Shown: piece by piece, positions 1-5,598 of the stretch
Numbering within the stretch: position 1 is the stretch's first letter
Layout of the letters: every line of letters starts with the position of its first letter
Assembly (NCBI GenBank): GCA_023442085.1
Contig: JAEZMT010000247.1
Span: 1-8,700, forward strand
Direction: 5' to 3'
Source: Pseudomonadota bacterium
GTDB lineage: Bacteria > Pseudomonadota > Alphaproteobacteria > Rhizobiales > Xanthobacteraceae
Length of the DNA stretch: 8,700 bases
Made by a program: the position numbers and the translations under genes
Notes under the pieces: model-generated
Databases searched by the model: none
Told to the model about the DNA's origin: nothing
The model's input: the letters and a program-made list of their open reading frames with translations, nothing else

Positions 1-2438
1 TGCCGACCCTGATCGAGCTGAGCCGCCCGAATAAGAAGGCCCGCAAGCCCGCCGCGACCCCGGCGGCTGAGGTCGGGGAAACCACAACCGGCGAGGCCCC
101 CGTCCCCTTCGATCGCTGGCAGGCGGAACGGCCGGCCTCGCCGCTGCACACGCTCTATATCTCGCCGCTGAAGGCGCTGGCGGTGGACATCGCCCGCAAT
201 CTGGAAGCCCCCGTCGCGGAGATGGGGCTCGATATCCGCGTCGAGACCCGCACCGGCGATACGCCCGCCTCGCGCCGCCAGCGGCAGCGGCGCGACCCGC
301 CGCACATCCTCCTCACCACGCCGGAGCAGATCTCCCTGCTGCTCGCCTCGAAGGATGCGGAGCACCTCTTTTCCGGCCTCAAGCGCGTGGTGCTGGACGA
401 ACTGCACGCCCTCGTCACCTCCAAGCGCGGCGACCTGCTGTCCCTCGCCCTCGCCCGGCTGCGTGCCATCGCGCCCGGCCTGCAATGCGTCGGCCTCTCC
501 GCCACTGTCGCGGAGCCGGACGACCTGCGCCGCTATCTGGTGCCGCAGGACGAGGACGAGGACGCACCTGCCCTCGCCGATCTCGTGATCGCCGCGGGCG
601 GCGCGGCGCCGGACATCTCCATGCTGGAGAGCCGGGCGCGGATGCCGTGGGCGAGCCATACGGCGCAGCACGCCTTCGCCGAGATCTACGAGCTGATCGG
701 CGCCAACAAGCTCTCGCTTGTCTTCGTCAATACCCGCTGGCAGGCCGAATTCCTGTTTCAGGAGCTCTGGCGCATCAACGATCTCGATTACCCCATCGCG
801 CTCCATCACGGCTCCCTCGCCGTGGAGCAGCGGCGGCGGGTGGAGGCGGCCATGGCGGCCGGCAAATTGAAAGCCGTCGTCGCCACCTCCTCCCTCGATC
901 TCGGCATCGACTGGGGCGATGTGGACCTCGTGATCAATGTGGGTGCGCCGAAGGGCGCCTCCCGCCTCATGCAGCGCATCGGCCGCGCCAACCACCGGCT
1001 GGACGAGCCCTCCCGCGCCGTGCTGATCCCCGCCAACCGCTTCGAGGTACTGGAGTGCCGGGCCGCACTGGAGGCGGTGAAGGCGGGCGCGCAGGACACC
1101 CCGCCCGAGCGGCAGGGGGCCTTCGACGTGCTGGCCCAGCACATCCTCGGCATGGCCTGCGCCGCGCCCTTCTCCGCCGAAGCGCTCTATGGCGAGGTGC
1201 GCTCAGCCGCGCCCTACCGGACCCTCTCGCGCGAAGACTTCGACGCGGCGCTCGATTTCGTCGCCACCGGCGGCTACGCGCTGCGCGCCTATGAACGCTA
1301 CGCCAAGATCCGCCGGACGAAGGACGGGCTGTGGCGCGTCGCCAATCCCATGATCGCGCAGGCCTACCGGCTGAACGTCGGCACCATCGTGGAAGCCTCC
1401 ATGATCAAGGTGCGCCTCGTCTCGGCGCGCGGCGCGGCGAAGACAGGGGTGGCGGGCCGGGTGCGCTTCGGCGGGCGGCTGCTGGGAGAGGTGGAGGAAT
1501 ATTTCGTCGAGACGCTGGTGCCCGGCGACACCTTCGTCTTCGCCGGGGAAATCCTGCGCTACGAGGTGCTGGTGGAGGACGAAGTCTATGTCTCCCGCAC
1601 CACCGCCACCGAGCCGAAGGTGCCGGCCTATGCGGGCGGCAAGTTTCCCCTCTCCACCTTCCTCGCGGCCGGGGTGCGCGCGCTGCTCTCCGCGCCGGAT
1701 CGCTGGACCGCGCTGCCGCCCCAGGTCCGCGACTGGCTGGAACTGCAGAAGGCCAAGTCCCGCCTGCCGGGCCGGGATGACCTTCTGGTCGAGACGTTCG
1801 AGCGGTCGGGGCGCTACTATCTCGTGACCTACCCCTTCGAAGGCCGGCTCGCACACCAGACGCTGGGAATGCTCCTCACCCGCCGGCTGGAGCGCGCCCG
1901 GCTGAAGCCGCTCGGCTTCGTCGCCAATGACTACGCCCTCGCCGTCTATGCGGCCGGCGACATGGGCGCGGCTATCAGCCAGGGCCGGCTCTCGCTGGAC
2001 GATCTGTTCGATCAGGACATGCTGGGCGACGATCTGGAGGCGTGGCTCGCGGAAAGCGCGCTGATGAAGCGGACCTTCCGCTATTGCGCCGTCATCGCCG
2101 GGCTCATCGAGCGGCGTTTTCCCGGCAAGGAGAAGACGTCCCGGCAGGTCACCGTCTCCACCGATCTCATATACGACGTGCTGCGCCGGCATGAGCCGGA
2201 CCACCTGCTGCTGCGCGCGGCGCGGGCGGACGCGGCGACGGGGCTTCTGGACGTGAAGCGCCTCGGGGAGATGTTGGCGCGCATCCGGGGGCATGTGGTG
2301 CACCAGCCACTGCCGCGCGTGTCGCCTCTGGCTGTGCCGGTGCTGCTGGAGATCGGGCGTGAAAGCGTGGGCGGAGACGCCAACGAGGCCTTGCTCGCAG
2401 AAGCGGAGGAGGAGCTGGTGCGGGCCGCGACGGAATGA
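1..2438 (+). CDS. Ligase-associated DEXH-box (Lhr-type) DNA helicase, 5' end missing
   Basis: Superfamily 2 DNA helicase of the ligase-associated DNA-damage-response type. It is expected to act with an ATP-dependent DNA ligase and an MBL-fold exonuclease in repair. The reading frame is open from base 3, so Walker A (motif I) lies off the window; 811 codons are visible. Motifs seen in order: Ia (SPLKALAVD, about 159-185), TRTGDT and TTPEQ (about 249-332), motif II DELH (396-407), motif III LSAT (495-506), motif IV LVFVNTR (about 717), motif V ATSSLDLGIDWGD (about 882-920) and motif VI QRIGRANHR (972-998). The roughly 480 residues after motif VI fit the winged-helix and Lhr C-terminal domains. 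The length matches the roughly 800-850 residue ligase-associated family, not the 1500-residue Lhr of enterobacteria. A polar, Ala/Pro-rich segment (about 27-140) precedes motif Ia. The family's usual downstream partner, the PdeM phosphoesterase, does not follow. Identification is firm; the repair role comes from family knowledge. Confidence 0.93.
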   Translation, partial: PTLIELSRPNKKARKPAATPAAEVGETTTGEAPVPFDRWQAERPASPLHTLYISPLKALAVDIARNLEAPVAEMGLDIRVETRTGDTPASRRQRQRRDPPHILLTTPEQISLLLASKDAEHLFSGLKRVVLDELHALVTSKRGDLLSLALARLRAIAPGLQCVGLSATVAEPDDLRRYLVPQDEDEDAPALADLVIAAGGAAPDISMLESRARMPWASHTAQHAFAEIYELIGANKLSLVFVNTRWQAEFLFQELWRINDLDYPIALHHGSLAVEQRRRVEAAMAAGKLKAVVATSSLDLGIDWGDVDLVINVGAPKGASRLMQRIGRANHRLDEPSRAVLIPANRFEVLECRAALEAVKAGAQDTPPERQGAFDVLAQHILGMACAAPFSAEALYGEVRSAAPYRTLSREDFDAALDFVATGGYALRAYERYAKIRRTKDGLWRVANPMIAQAYRLNVGTIVEASMIKVRLVSARGAAKTGVAGRVRFGGRLLGEVEEYFVETLVPGDTFVFAGEILRYEVLVEDEVYVSRTTATEPKVPAYAGGKFPLSTFLAAGVRALLSAPDRWTALPPQVRDWLELQKAKSRLPGRDDLLVETFERSGRYYLVTYPFEGRLAHQTLGMLLTRRLERARLKPLGFVANDYALAVYAAGDMGAAISQGRLSLDDLFDQDMLGDDLEAWLAESALMKRTFRYCAVIAGLIERRFPGKEKTSRQVTVSTDLIYDVLRRHEPDHLLLRAARADAATGLLDVKRLGEMLARIRGHVVHQPLPRVSPLAVPVLLEIGRESVGGDANEALLAEAEEELVRAATE

Positions 2439-2710
2439 GGCGCTCGACCAGAACAGATCTGTCAGACCGCGCCGGCGCGAATCAGTTCCCGGCGCCGGCA
2501 GCCGACAGGACCGCCACGCGAAAGCGCGCACAATTCTGGCGCGGCAAGCCTTTGCGGCTCGCCACGATTTGTTTCGCGGCGCATTTCGCACCTGCGAAGG
2601 CGAATCGGAGCTGTTGCATCGAAGAAACGAGCAATCCTGAACCCGCTCCTATAACATCACAATCACGTGATCGACCGGGGCACAAAAGGCCCGTGCAATC
2701 TTCCGCTGAT
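2439..2710. other. Gene-free stretch downstream of the helicase
   Basis: No convincing coding frame on either strand: the open frames here lack ribosome binding sites and recognisable protein features. It lies between the helicase stop and the stop of the converging minus-strand miniprotein gene, so transcription should end here from both sides. A GC-rich inverted repeat (CGCCGG near 2474, CCGGCG near 2499) could form a hairpin, but no T-run follows, so I do not call a terminator. A short palindrome ATCACGTGAT lies at 2662-2671. No remnant of a pdeM gene was seen. Confidence 0.5.
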
Positions 2711-2830
2711 TCAGAAGACGGCGCCCACCACGGTGGCGACCGAAGCCGCGCTCGCCTCGTGAGGGGCGAAAAACGCAGCGATACCAAGGATGGACACCAG
2801 AGCACCGGTGACAGCAAGCTTGCGAAGCAT
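2711..2830 (-). CDS. Putative 39-residue signal-peptide-like or membrane miniprotein
   Basis: Short minus-strand gene of 39 codons plus TGA, not assigned to any family I know. The protein starts MLRKLAVTGALVSILGIAAF and ends SVATVVGAVF. That gives a positively charged N-terminus (R3, K4), a hydrophobic core at about residues 5-22, then PHEASAAS with small residues at -3/-1 (A26-S27-A28), which resembles a signal peptidase I site. Cleavage there would leave only about 11 hydrophobic residues; otherwise it stays as a single membrane helix. Support for the start: GGGAG lies 7 bases upstream of the ATG (plus-strand CTCCC at 2838-2842), and a TTGACG element lies 39 bases upstream (2869-2874). A perfect CtrA box lies 56 bases upstream. 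It converges on the helicase gene and is divergent from the metallopeptidase gene. The coding call rests on the combined ribosome site, signal-like composition and promoter context; function is unknown. Confidence 0.6.
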   Translation of the reverse strand: MLRKLAVTGALVSILGIAAFFAPHEASAASVATVVGAVF

Positions 2831-2842
2831 GGCTTAACTCCC

Positions 2843-2860
2843 AGATCCCGTAAGATCCCG
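2843..2860. repeat. 8-bp direct repeat AGATCCCG in the miniprotein leader
   Basis: AGATCCCG occurs at 2843-2850 and again at 2853-2860, ten bases apart, about one helical turn. It sits between the TTGACG element and the ribosome site of the minus-strand miniprotein gene. It may be a regulator site in the initially transcribed region, or chance; no known binding consensus is matched. Confidence 0.3.
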
Positions 2861-2885
2861 TTCTGCACCGTCAACGATGCAGGTG

Positions 2886-2904
2886 GGTTAAGAGTTCCTT
2901 AACC
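2886..2904. promoter_or_regulatory. CtrA box (TTAA-N7-TTAAC), perfect palindrome
   Basis: GGTTAAG (2886-2892) and CTTAACC (2898-2904) are exact inverted repeats around AGTTC. Within them TTAA-N7-TTAAC, the full consensus of the alphaproteobacterial cell-cycle regulator CtrA, reads on both strands. It lies 56 bases upstream of the minus-strand miniprotein start and 168 bases upstream of the metallopeptidase start, so the miniprotein is the more likely target. Single TTAA half-sites also occur at 2835-2838 and 2936-2939. The match is seen directly; binding is inferred. Confidence 0.6.
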
Positions 2905-3036
2905 AAGACACCCTGAACCCGGATTGATGCTTGCGTTAACGAAGTGTTCAGGAAAGTCACGGGTCCGTGACGCCCGCGTGCGCCAAGTCAGCAGCCGCGA
3001 GGACTTCAGCGGTTCGTGATGTTGCGACGCAATACA

Positions 3037-3055
3037 GATGTAACGCGGATGTAAC
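3037..3055 (+). promoter_or_regulatory. Direct repeat GATGTAAC, 11-bp period: candidate OmpR/PhoB-type site
   Basis: GATGTAAC is present at 3037-3044 and 3048-3055, exactly 11 bases apart, ending 16 bases before the metallopeptidase ATG. Tandem half-sites with an 11-bp period are typical of OmpR/PhoB-family response regulators, which bind as head-to-tail dimers. I cannot name the regulator. Lying this close to the start codon, an occupied site would more likely repress than activate. The repeat is seen; the assignment is inference. Confidence 0.35.
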
Positions 3056-3071
3056 CGCCAGGAGGGGAAGC

Positions 3072-3503
3072 ATGTCGTTCACCGGCCTACCGTCGAAGAG
3101 CCGATGGCGTGATCTGGAGGCCCCGGGACAGGACGAGCTGGAACAGCTCGCGCGGGAAGCCTTCGCCGCTTTGCCCGACACCTTCCGCGCCCTGTGCGCC
3201 GGCCTCGTCATCAAGGTGGAAGATTTCCCCACCGACGAGGTGCTGGACGAGCTCGGCGCCGAGACGCCGTTCGATCTGCTCGGCCTGTTCCACGGCATCG
3301 GCCGCGCGCAGGGCGGGGCAGTGGCGCAGACCGGCCAGATGCCGAACATGGTCTTCCTCTATCGCCGGCCCATCCTCGATTACTGGGCGGAGAACGAGGA
3401 AACGCTCGGCGATGTCGTCACCCATGTGCTGGTGCACGAGATCGGCCATCACTTCGGCCTGAGCGACGACGACATGGAGGCCATCGAGGACCGGGCCAAT
3501 TGA
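3072..3503 (+). CDS. Zincin-like metallopeptidase family protein
   Basis: Small zinc-dependent metallopeptidase of the Zincin_1 (PF06262, formerly DUF1025) type, 143 residues, about the usual family length. The signature is HEIGHHFGLSDDD near the C-terminus: H122 and H126 are predicted zinc ligands, E123 the general base, and G129 and D132 complete HExxHxxGxxD. No signal peptide or membrane helix is visible, so it is probably cytoplasmic. Its natural substrate is not established. The start was chosen at the ATG at 3072 because AGGAGG (3060-3065) stands 6 bases before it. A GTG at 2967 in the same frame would add 35 Cys/Arg-rich residues that do not look like the family and has no ribosome site. 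A direct repeat overlaps the upstream region. The next gene starts 75 bases later with its own candidate promoter. Confidence 0.88.
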   Translation: MSFTGLPSKSRWRDLEAPGQDELEQLAREAFAALPDTFRALCAGLVIKVEDFPTDEVLDELGAETPFDLLGLFHGIGRAQGGAVAQTGQMPNMVFLYRRPILDYWAENEETLGDVVTHVLVHEIGHHFGLSDDDMEAIEDRAN

Positions 3504-3529
3504 GCGCAGGCAAAACGTGACCCTGGCAC

Positions 3530-3557
3530 TGGACGCAGGGGCAGCACTTTCTAGAAT
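3530..3557 (+). promoter_or_regulatory. Candidate sigma-70-type promoter for the cytochrome b561 gene
   Basis: TGGACG (3530-3535) and TAGAAT (3552-3557) are separated by 16 bases and match the -35 and -10 consensus at four and five of six positions. Transcription would start near 3564, giving a leader of about 15 bases that carries the AAGGAG ribosome site at 3567-3572. Inferred from sequence only. Confidence 0.4.
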
Positions 3558-3578
3558 GACTCCAAAAAGGAGACCCCC

Positions 3579-4136
3579 ATGCCTGTCGATTCCAGCATGA
3601 CCCGTTACGGGCCGGCCCTGCGCGCGCTGCACTGGCTAACCGCCATCGCCGTGTTCACGGCGTTCGGCGTCACCTATCTGGAGCAGTTCTTCGCCCGCGG
3701 CACGCCGGCCCGGGGCATGGTGTGGTGGGTCCACATCTCGGTCGGGCTCCTGCTGATCGCGCTGGTGGTGGTGCGCATCCCCGTGCGCATCTTCGGGCGC
3801 AATCCGCCCGCCTCCACGCAGATCAGCCGACCGGTGGCGATCGCCTCGCACATCGTGCATGGGCTGCTCTATCTCGCCCTCATCGCCACGCTCGCGCTCG
3901 GGGTGTATCTCGCCTTCCTGCGCGGCAATGCCGTGTCCTTCTTCTCCCTCTTCACCATCCCCTCCCCCATCGCGGTCAACCGGGACCTCGGGCGGCAGGT
4001 GCAGGAGATCCACGAGCTGATGGCCAACGCTGTCATCATCCTCGCCGTCCTCCACGCGGCGGCGGCCGTGCTCCACCACGTGGTACTCAAGGACGACGTG
4101 CTGAAGCGCATGCTGCCGGAGCGCCTCGCGCCCTGA
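3579..4136 (+). CDS. Cytochrome b561 family protein (CybB-like)
   Basis: Di-haem b-type cytochrome of the inner membrane, 185 residues, the usual CybB size. This family moves electrons between quinols and other acceptors; in E. coli CybB oxidises superoxide. Four hydrophobic helices are visible, at about residues 14-34, 48-71, 87-113 and 146-168. The histidines expected for two haems are present: H18 (ALHW), H52 (WVHIS), H145 (EIHEL) and H159 (VLHAA). The 34- and 14-residue gaps within these pairs agree with E. coli CybB. H91 and H94 in helix 3 are extra. The ATG at 3579 has AAGGAG 6 bases upstream. It appears to be a single-gene unit: a candidate promoter precedes it and a large palindrome lies 62 bases after its stop. 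The physiological partner cannot be read from the neighbours. Confidence 0.9.
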   Translation: MPVDSSMTRYGPALRALHWLTAIAVFTAFGVTYLEQFFARGTPARGMVWWVHISVGLLLIALVVVRIPVRIFGRNPPASTQISRPVAIASHIVHGLLYLALIATLALGVYLAFLRGNAVSFFSLFTIPSPIAVNRDLGRQVQEIHELMANAVIILAVLHAAAAVLHHVVLKDDVLKRMLPERLAP

Positions 4137-4198
4137 GGCGCGCGCCCGAGGCCAAGGTGCTGTGCAAGGCCCGGTCTGCCTGTTATGGATGAACGTTA

Positions 4199-4224
4199 CG
4201 GAGGCACCCCGCGGGGTGCCTCCG
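4199..4224. terminator. 26-bp perfect palindrome, probable hairpin between cybB-like gene and leuD
   Basis: CGGAGGCACCCCG at 4199-4211 is followed immediately by its exact reverse complement CGGGGTGCCTCCG at 4212-4224. In RNA this forms a stem of about 11 GC-rich pairs with a tight CGCG loop. It starts 62 bases after the cytochrome stop and most likely ends that transcript. No T-run follows on either strand, so a canonical intrinsic terminator is not proven; it could instead be a protein-binding dyad or a stabilising 3' end. Confidence 0.45.
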
Positions 4225-4249
4225 GCGCGCCCTTTGAGCGGGCCGCGCC

Positions 4250-4277
4250 GCCGGGCTTTCGGCCACCGAAGCCCGGC
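4250..4277 (+). repeat. Inverted repeat (hairpin) in the leuD leader
   Basis: GCCGGGCTT (4250-4258) pairs with AAGCCCGGC (4269-4277). The ten-base interval contains a further CGG/CCG pair, so the stem can extend to about 12 pairs with one bulged T. No T-run follows. It ends 38 bases before the leuD ATG and may be leader RNA structure. No leucine-rich leader peptide accompanies it, so there is no evidence for classical attenuation. Confidence 0.4.
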
Positions 4278-4299
4278 AGACGAGATCCGGCAGACGAGA
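4273..4299 (+). repeat. 14-bp tandem duplication upstream of leuD
   Basis: CCGGCAGACGAGA occurs at 4273-4285 and again at 4287-4299 with no mismatch, a period of 14 bases. The first copy overlaps the right arm of the preceding hairpin, and the second ends 16 bases before the leuD start. It probably arose by slippage or local duplication. Any regulatory role is unknown. Confidence 0.6.
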
Positions 4300-4315
4300 C
4301 AAGGCAGTAGGTCCC

Positions 4316-4921
4316 ATGGAGAAGTTCACGGTCCTGGAGGGCGTCGCGGCGCCGATGAAGCTGGTCAATGTCGATACCGACATGATCATCCCCAAGCAGT
4401 ATCTGAAGACGATCCAGCGCACCGGCCTCGGCAATGGGCTGTTCTCCGAGATGCGCTATCTCGACGACGGCGCCGAGAACCCCGCCTTCGTGCTGAACCA
4501 GCCCGCGTACCGCTCTTCCAAGATCCTCGTCGCCGGCGACAATTTCGGCTGCGGCTCCTCGCGTGAGCACGCGCCGTGGGCGCTGCTCGACTTCGGGATC
4601 CGCTGCGTGATCTCCACGTCGTTCGCGGACATCTTCTACAACAACTGCTTCAAGAACGGCATCCTGCCCATCGTCGTCTCCAAGGATGACCTGGACAAGC
4701 TGTTCGACGACGCCGAGCGCGGCGCGAACGCCACCCTCACCATCGACCTGCCGGCCCAGGAAATCCGTGGTCCCGACGGCGGCGTGGTCAAGTTCGAGAT
4801 CGACCCCTTCCGCAAGCGCTGCCTGGTCGAGGGCCTGGACGACATCGGCCTCACCCTCCAGAAGGCGCCGGCCATCGACCAGTACGAAGCCGCCAAGGGC
4901 GCCGAGCAGCCCTGGCTGTGA
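4316..4921 (+). CDS. leuD: 3-isopropylmalate dehydratase small subunit
   Basis: Small subunit of isopropylmalate isomerase, 201 residues, full length for bacterial LeuD. With LeuC, which carries the iron-sulfur cluster, it converts 2-isopropylmalate to 3-isopropylmalate in leucine synthesis in the cytosol. The swivel-domain signature GDNFGCGSSREHAPWAL (about 4537-4587) and FADIFYNNCFKNGILP (about 4623-4670) are clear. The N-terminal segment with NVDTDMIIPKQYLK is also typical. The ATG at 4316 has only a weak ribosome site (AGG at 4309-4311). The leader holds a hairpin and a tandem repeat. leuC and leuB are not adjacent in this window. A CheB-like gene begins 38 bases after the stop, so leuD may head a mixed operon; the functional link with signalling genes is not obvious. 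Identification is very secure. Confidence 0.97.
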   Translation: MEKFTVLEGVAAPMKLVNVDTDMIIPKQYLKTIQRTGLGNGLFSEMRYLDDGAENPAFVLNQPAYRSSKILVAGDNFGCGSSREHAPWALLDFGIRCVISTSFADIFYNNCFKNGILPIVVSKDDLDKLFDDAERGANATLTIDLPAQEIRGPDGGVVKFEIDPFRKRCLVEGLDDIGLTLQKAPAIDQYEAAKGAEQPWL

Positions 4922-4959
4922 GGCCGTGAGCCGGCCGCGGCGCTGACAGGACGGGCGGG

Positions 4960-5598
4960 ATGGATCCGTCCGCTCCCGGCACTCCCGCGCCGCGCGCCCC
5001 CGCTCCCCGCGCCATCGTCGTGGGCGCGTCGGCGGGCGGGCTGCCGGCGCTGGGACGGCTCTTCGCCGCACTGGCGCCGCACCCGGACGTGGGCATCGCG
5101 GTGGTCAACCACGTCGGAGCGGACGGGCCGGACATGCTGCCTGCCATCCTTGCCCGTCTTTCCGGCCGCACCGTGGTGCTGGCGCAGGAGCGGGTTCCTC
5201 TCCTCGGCGGCCTTGTTCATGTCGCACCCAGCGGCTACCACTTGGAAGTTGGTCGCGACCGCCGTTTTTCACTCTCCGTCGATGCACGGGTGTGCTATTC
5301 GCGGCCAGCGATTGACGTGCTTTTCGCCAGCGCTGCGGAGGCCTATGGTGACGCCCTGGCTGGCGTGGTTCTCACCGGAGCCAGCAGCGACGGGGCGGAC
5401 GGGCTGAAGCGCATTCGGGAACTGGGAGGCCGCGCCTTCGTGCAAGAGCCGTCGGAAGCCGAGGTCGAGACCATGCCGCTGGCCGCGCTCGCGCGCGCCG
5501 GAGCGGACTTGTGCGCGCCGCTCAGCGCGCTCGCCGCCGCCCTCGACGCCTTTGGCCGCGCGCCCCGCACGGGTCCGGGCCGGGGGATGCGTGAATGA
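4960..5598 (+). CDS. Stand-alone CheB-type protein-glutamate methylesterase domain protein
   Basis: CheB methylesterase family protein, 212 residues, consisting of the catalytic domain only. CheB removes methyl groups from glutamates of chemoreceptors and deamidates glutamines. The catalytic triad is recognisable: S24 in VVGASAGG, H51 in VVNHVGA and D144 in TGASSDGADG. The substrate-loop segments LVHVAPSGYHLEV and CYSRPAIDVLFASAAEAYG also match the family. The usual N-terminal receiver domain is missing, replaced by about 17 Pro/Ala-rich residues, so phosphorylation cannot control it in cis. The ATG at 4960 has AGGA 8 bases upstream. The stop overlaps the start of the following receiver-GGDEF gene (ATGA, 5595-5598), indicating translational coupling. 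No CheR, CheA, CheW or receptor gene is in view. It may serve an unlinked array or a non-chemotaxis signalling protein; the latter is inference. The last 15 or so residues are low complexity. Confidence 0.9.
   Translation: MDPSAPGTPAPRAPAPRAIVVGASAGGLPALGRLFAALAPHPDVGIAVVNHVGADGPDMLPAILARLSGRTVVLAQERVPLLGGLVHVAPSGYHLEVGRDRRFSLSVDARVCYSRPAIDVLFASAAEAYGDALAGVVLTGASSDGADGLKRIRELGGRAFVQEPSEAEVETMPLAALARAGADLCAPLSALAAALDAFGRAPRTGPGRGMRE

Noticed and set aside
1203..2591. Long minus-strand open frame (462 codons) opposite the helicase
   Set aside because: It is antisense to conserved helicase sequence, its translation is low-complexity and matches no family. Long open antisense frames are expected at this GC content.
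2662..2671. Palindrome ATCACGTGAT
   Set aside because: Only 10 bp, single copy, and not placed at a promoter of either flanking gene; could be chance.
2967..3071. Upstream GTG start extending the metallopeptidase by 35 residues
   Set aside because: The GTG has no ribosome site and the extension is Cys/Arg/Ala-rich and unlike the family, while AGGAGG stands at ideal distance from the ATG at 3072.
3524..3540. TGGCAC followed by GC-rich sequence as a sigma-54 promoter for the cytochrome gene
   Set aside because: The -24-like TGGCAC is present but the required TTGC element at the right spacing is missing. A sigma-70-like pair fits better.
4185..4310. 41-codon open frame upstream of leuD as a possible leader peptide
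   Set aside because: No ribosome site, no leucine codons, composition (Gly, Pro, Arg) dictated by GC content, and it runs through the palindrome and the tandem repeat.
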